Assembly (NCBI GenBank): GCA_040880285.1
Contig: JBBDIT010000087.1
Location: 1-9,517 of the forward strand
Source of the DNA: JANQJA01 sp040880285
GTDB taxonomy: Bacteria > Pseudomonadota > Gammaproteobacteria > Pseudomonadales > Azotimanducaceae
DNA length: 9,517 bases
Direction of reading: 5' to 3'
How positions within the stretch are numbered: position 1 is the first letter of the stretch; each line of letters starts with the position of its first letter. Below the pieces are notes generated by a model. The model made no database searches and was not told the origin of the DNA. It was given only the letters and a program-made list of their open reading frames with translations. This document shows positions 5,909 through 9,517 of this stretch, piece after piece. The position numbers were made by a program, and so were the translations under genes.

Positions 5909-8118
5909 GCATTAACCTGAACACAATGAATCGTCGCAGCTTCCTCAAAGTCAGCGCACTGGCAAGCGGTGGCATGATGCTGGAGTTATCCTTGCCAGCG
6001 AGTGTCCTGGCGGATGAACTGGGCACGCTGGTTGGATCACGCGACTTGAACGCTTATGTCAAAATCGCCTCTGATGGCACGATTACAATTTATTCTGCCA
6101 ACCCGGAAATGGGCCAGGGCGTCAAAACAGCCTTACCCATGATCATCGCTGAAGAAATGGGTGCGAACTGGGAAGATGTAGTGGTCCTGCAGTCCCCGGT
6201 TAACCAGGAACGCTTTGGACGACAAGGTGCAGGCGGCTCTACGACCGTGCCCAGGAGCTTCGACCTGATGCGGCGTATGGGCGCGTCTGCCCGCGAAATG
6301 CTGATTGGTGCCGCATCTGACTCACTGGAAGTTCCCAGGGACGAATTGACCGCACGAAACAGCCGCATCATACACATTTCAGGACAAGCGTTAACTTTCG
6401 GCCAGCTGGCGGCATTGGCCGTTCGCCAGCCGATCCCTGATCCCGCCACCCTGGAATTCAAGGACCCCGACGACTACACGATTATCGGCACGTCTGTCTC
6501 CGGTGTCGACAACCTGGTGATGGTCACCGGTAAAGCCTCCTACGGAATCGACACTGTGGTCCAGGATATGTTGTTTGCTGCCTACCACAAATGTCCGGCA
6601 GTCGGCGGCATTCCGGTCAGCTTCAACGAAGCGGAAATTAAACGTCTTCCCGGTATCAAAGATGCCTTCATCGTTAAAGGCAATGAGGTTGTAACGCAAC
6701 TCACCTCCGGTATCGCCATCGTCGGTACTAACACCTGGGCTGTTTTTAACGCCAAGGAAAAATTGAAGGTCAGCTGGGATGAATCCAGCGCCTCAGAAGA
6801 CAGCTGGACGGCGATGCAGGAGACTGGTCTTGCGCTAAAGGACAGGACCGGAGAAGAAACGGTTCTGGCGAAAGGTGATGTGACCGCAGAATTTTCAAAC
6901 GAGGCTAACAAAACGATTGAAGCCTACTATACCTATCCTTTCGTCGCGCATTTGTGCATGGAACCCATGAACTGTACCGCGCACTACATCAAGGGTGAAG
7001 GCAACGACGCTGATGCAATCGAGGCCTGGGTGCCGACCCAGGGCCCACAGCGAATCGCGCCGGTCATGAATGCCATGTTCGGCGTCCACGAAGACAATGT
7101 CACTGTCCACCAGACCCGCCTTGGCGGTGGTTTTGGCAGACGCGGGAGCACAGAATTTGTGTGTGAAGCCGTCGCCATTTCGAAGCAGGTGGGCGGGCCC
7201 GTCAAGCTGACCTGGACTCGAACCGACGACATCTACCACGACTTCTTCCGTGTGGCTGGCTTCCAAAAGCTCAAAGCCGCCGTTGACAAGAACGGCAAAC
7301 TGGCCGCCTGGGATCAGCACTTCATTGGCATGACGCGACAAGGACGCCCCTTGTCCGGCTCGAGGTTCAGCGATACGGAATTTCCGTTGCTCAACATCAA
7401 CCACGTGCGCGGCACCAAAACCATGATCGATATTGGTACGCCCTGCGGCCCGTGGCGGGCACCGGGTGCAAACACCCACGCATTTGTCGTCCAGAGCTTT
7501 ATCGATGAACTGGCACACGCTGCCGGACGCGATCATCTCGAGTTCCTGCTGGAGATAATGGGGGACCGGCGCTGGTTCGACCCGGGCAACGTACGCTCGC
7601 TTAACACCGGGCGGGCTATCGACGTGATCAGGCGTGTTGCCGATGCAAGTGGTTGGGGCAAATCCATGCCAGGGGGTTCCGGCCTGGGACTGGCTTTCCA
7701 CTTCAGCCATGCAGCACATGTCGCCGAAGTCGCGGAAGTCAGCGTCGATAACAACAAGAACCTGAAGGTTCACAAAGTGACGGTTGCCGTCGATGTTGGC
7801 CCCATTATCAATATGAGCGGTGCAACCACCCAGGTTCAGGGTTCGGTCATAGACGGCCTTAGTACCATGGCCGGGCAGAAAATTACGATGGAAAACGGCA
7901 GGATCGAACAGTCAAACCTGCATGAATATCCGGTGATGCGAATTGCCCAGACACCGGAGGTGGAGGTTCACTTTATCCAGAGTGACAACCCACCGACCGG
8001 TATCGGTGAGCCAGCATTACCGCCGCTCGCTCCGGCTGTCGGCAATGCAATATTCGCCGCTACCGGTGTTCGCGTTCGCTCGATGCCTCTGACTGATGAA
8101 GGTTACACTCTGGTTTAG
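5905..8118 (+). CDS. Molybdopterin-binding subunit of a molybdenum hydroxylase (IorB-like, Tat-exported)
   Basis: This 737-aa catalytic subunit of the xanthine dehydrogenase/aldehyde oxidase family would hydroxylate an aldehyde or an N-heterocycle with water. It has a twin-arginine signal (NRRSFLK, R10-R11) followed by a hydrophobic stretch and a plausible cleavage site after VLA at residue 36, so it should act in the periplasm. Molybdenum-cofactor motifs are in order: QGPQ at 379-382, GGGFGRRG at 407-414 and GPWRAPGA around 515-522. The GIGEP segment has the expected catalytic Glu at E702. The whole resembles IorB (isoquinoline 1-oxidoreductase beta subunit); the family also covers aldehyde and nicotinate dehydrogenases, so the substrate is open. 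GGAGG at 5893-5897, seven bases upstream, fixes the start at 5905; an ATG at 5926 lacks such a site. No FAD subunit, cytochrome c subunit or XdhC-type maturation gene is in the window. Confidence 0.93.
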   Translation: MSINLNTMNRRSFLKVSALASGGMMLELSLPASVLADELGTLVGSRDLNAYVKIASDGTITIYSANPEMGQGVKTALPMIIAEEMGANWEDVVVLQSPVNQERFGRQGAGGSTTVPRSFDLMRRMGASAREMLIGAASDSLEVPRDELTARNSRIIHISGQALTFGQLAALAVRQPIPDPATLEFKDPDDYTIIGTSVSGVDNLVMVTGKASYGIDTVVQDMLFAAYHKCPAVGGIPVSFNEAEIKRLPGIKDAFIVKGNEVVTQLTSGIAIVGTNTWAVFNAKEKLKVSWDESSASEDSWTAMQETGLALKDRTGEETVLAKGDVTAEFSNEANKTIEAYYTYPFVAHLCMEPMNCTAHYIKGEGNDADAIEAWVPTQGPQRIAPVMNAMFGVHEDNVTVHQTRLGGGFGRRGSTEFVCEAVAISKQVGGPVKLTWTRTDDIYHDFFRVAGFQKLKAAVDKNGKLAAWDQHFIGMTRQGRPLSGSRFSDTEFPLLNINHVRGTKTMIDIGTPCGPWRAPGANTHAFVVQSFIDELAHAAGRDHLEFLLEIMGDRRWFDPGNVRSLNTGRAIDVIRRVADASGWGKSMPGGSGLGLAFHFSHAAHVAEVAEVSVDNNKNLKVHKVTVAVDVGPIINMSGATTQVQGSVIDGLSTMAGQKITMENGRIEQSNLHEYPVMRIAQTPEVEVHFIQSDNPPTGIGEPALPPLAPAVGNAIFAATGVRVRSMPLTDEGYTLV

Positions 8119-8131
8119 CCGGTCTGAACTT

Positions 8132-8186
8132 CTGGCTGGTCGTGTGTGACAACAGTGTTATAAGCTGGGTAAAAGACCAATACCAG
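8132..8186 (+). promoter_or_regulatory. Imperfect inverted repeat before the transporter start
   Basis: CTGG-CT-GGTC (8132-8141) is mirrored by GACC-AATA-CCAG (8175-8186), the right arm ending on the GTG start. The arms are about 33 bases apart and interrupted. It may be an operator or a leader structure, or chance. No strong -10/-35 pair is visible in this gap. Confidence 0.2.
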
Positions 8187-9439
8187 TGACCCGAATGAAC
8201 AAGACTGTCCCGGAAATTACGGACGACAACCTTTGGCGCAATCGTCAGTTCCGTTCCTATCTGGGATCCACGGCTTTCACCGGAATTGCATTTTCGATGC
8301 AACAATTACTGATTAGCTGGATGCTGGTCGGTATTCTGTTGTTACCGGCGGACCGGGTTGGTATTACCCAGGCAATCATTGGTATTCCGGGTATTTTCCT
8401 GATGCTGTGGGGCGGAGCCAGCGCCGACCGGTCAGATCCACGCGGCCTGCTGCTGAAAATCTACGGTGTTGCCTGGTGTATTCCGTTGATCCTGGCTGCC
8501 ACCATCTGGGCTGGCTGGCTTAACGTCTGGACAGTGATGCTGTTCGGTCTCGCGATGAGTACCATTACCTCCTTTTCGAATCCTGCACAGCAATCTATCC
8601 TCAACCGTGTCGCTGGTAGTCAAGTCCAGCGGGCGGTTACCGCGTCCACCGGCATCGCATTTCTAATGCAGATTGTCGGGCTGTCCATGGCGGGGCAGAT
8701 GGAGACAATTGGCCTCGCCACCGTTCTCATGGTACAGGGCGTATGCCTGGTGGCAGGTGCTGTCGCAGTCAGACGCATCACCGCCCAGGCATCAACCTAT
8801 AAAGAGACCGGTGATCCCACCTGGAAGGTCGTATTGCTGGGTCTCAAGGCCACCTATGAGCACCGCACCATCTTTCATACGTTGGTGATCAATTTCATCT
8901 CCAGTATCTTCAATGCCGGCGCATTCATGACGGTCCTGCCCTTTATTATCAAACGCGTATATGACGGCGATGCCTTCGGTCTCGCGTTTATTATGATTGT
9001 ATTTTTTGGTGGCGCCGCCGTTTCCAATTTCCTTATGTTGAGGCTAATGCCGTTTGAACGGCCCGGGCGTGTTTTCCTGGGTATGCAACTGACGCGGGTG
9101 GTTATCGTGGCGGCGCTGTGGTTCAGTCCGCCCTGGTGGCTCCTGACTCTCATCCTATTCGCCTGGGGACTCAATATGGGCGTGACATCCACACTGGCGC
9201 GCACGATTGTGCAAGAATCGGCAGAACCTTCTTATCGGGGCAGGATCCTGTCTGTATTCAGCCTTGGCATGTTAGGCAGTGCGCCAATCGGTGCAGTCGT
9301 GCTCGGGTTTATTATCGAAACGTTTGGCACATTGAACGCCCTCATACCGGCGATGATCGTCTCAACCCTGCTATTCCTGTTCGGGTCTCTCGCGACCGGG
9401 ATCTGGAGCTACAAATCGCCACAGTATCAACCCGACTAA
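8186..9439 (+). CDS. MFS transporter (EntS-like / MFS_3-type exporter)
   Basis: This 417-aa inner-membrane protein has about 12 hydrophobic segments in two halves separated by a polar linker (around residues 200-215), the usual major-facilitator layout. The loop after the second helix carries the motif-A-like GGASADRSDPRG (about residues 76-87). A related turn, RLMPFERPGR, follows the corresponding helix of the second half. The overall pattern resembles the EntS/transmembrane-secretion-effector branch, which mostly exports small molecules; the substrate is not predictable. Two starts are close: GTG at 8186 and ATG at 8195, three codons later. Neither has a clear ribosome binding site, and the ATG may be the true start. 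It follows the hydroxylase operon by 67 bases on the same strand and may be co-transcribed with it. A role in moving the hydroxylase substrate or product is inference. Confidence 0.88.
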   Translation: MTRMNKTVPEITDDNLWRNRQFRSYLGSTAFTGIAFSMQQLLISWMLVGILLLPADRVGITQAIIGIPGIFLMLWGGASADRSDPRGLLLKIYGVAWCIPLILAATIWAGWLNVWTVMLFGLAMSTITSFSNPAQQSILNRVAGSQVQRAVTASTGIAFLMQIVGLSMAGQMETIGLATVLMVQGVCLVAGAVAVRRITAQASTYKETGDPTWKVVLLGLKATYEHRTIFHTLVINFISSIFNAGAFMTVLPFIIKRVYDGDAFGLAFIMIVFFGGAAVSNFLMLRLMPFERPGRVFLGMQLTRVVIVAALWFSPPWWLLTLILFAWGLNMGVTSTLARTIVQESAEPSYRGRILSVFSLGMLGSAPIGAVVLGFIIETFGTLNALIPAMIVSTLLFLFGSLATGIWSYKSPQYQPD

Positions 9440-9517
9440 CCCACACAGTGACTGTACCTGCCAGGGAACCTCTGAACAAGTACGCAAAGTCTTGTCGGGG
9501 AGGTTTGGGCGGGGAAG
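9440..9517. other. Right-edge non-coding segment
   Basis: No gene is seen here. A short inverted repeat ACAGT-G-ACTGT (9445-9455) and a weak stem ACAAG-N10-CTTGT (9476-9495) are present. Neither is followed by a T-tract, so no terminator is claimed. The stretch beginning GGGAACCTCTGAACAAG vaguely recalls insertion-sequence ends, but that cannot be confirmed without sequence beyond the window. Confidence 0.4.

Noticed and set aside
6895..7773. 292-codon open frame on the - strand inside the molybdopterin subunit gene
   Set aside because: It shares codon boundaries with the real gene, and its openness follows from that gene's codon use. The + strand carries all conserved hydroxylase motifs through this stretch.
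1..9517. Search for a defence, phage or CRISPR system
   Set aside because: No regularly spaced repeats, nuclease, toxin-antitoxin pair, integrase or phage gene is recognisable; the identified genes are metabolic or transport genes.

Overview
The window looks like chromosomal DNA from a Gram-negative, probably free-living gammaproteobacterium. The reasons are moderate GC content, a thymidine kinase that resembles E. coli Tdk along its whole length, a Tat-exported molybdenum hydroxylase, and acyl-CoA ligase and GMC dehydrogenase types common in lipid- and alcohol-oxidising proteobacteria. Gene density is ordinary. I see no CRISPR array, RNA gene, phage module or complete insertion sequence, and no recognisable defence system. 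The placement is an inference from family resemblance; no marker gene is present.

Layout. Positions 1-463 hold no confident gene: short open frames at the left edge, a possible tiny protein at 213-377, and a good sigma70-type promoter (374-402) with a 12-bp perfect palindrome in its spacer. This promoter serves an AMP-forming fatty-acid-type acyl-CoA ligase (464-2107, +). A 13-bp perfect hairpin (2122-2153) separates it from a convergent GMC-family alcohol dehydrogenase (2169-3770, -). Upstream of the latter, on the same strand, are a membrane-anchored protein of unknown function (3847-4356, -) and a 79-aa one-helix membrane protein (4418-4657, -). Divergent from these is thymidine kinase tdk (4728-5315, +). 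It is followed by a two-gene molybdenum hydroxylase operon: a [2Fe-2S] subunit (5408-5908) overlapping by ATGA a Tat-signal molybdopterin subunit (5905-8118). An MFS exporter-like transporter follows (8186-9439). The last 78 bases hold no gene.

How the genes may work together. The GMC dehydrogenase (alcohol to aldehyde), the IorAB-type molybdenum hydroxylase (aldehyde or N-heterocycle oxidation) and the acyl-CoA ligase (acid to acyl-CoA) could form one alcohol-to-acyl-CoA route, with the MFS protein moving a substrate or product. This is inference: the genes lie in at least three transcription units and no substrate can be read from sequence. Tdk is a nucleoside-salvage enzyme and is probably unrelated to its neighbours. 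The points most worth a second look are the palindrome-bearing ligase promoter and its partial match to the GMC promoter region, the two-subunit hydroxylase without a visible electron acceptor, the unassigned membrane-protein pair, and the overlapping frames at 213-377.
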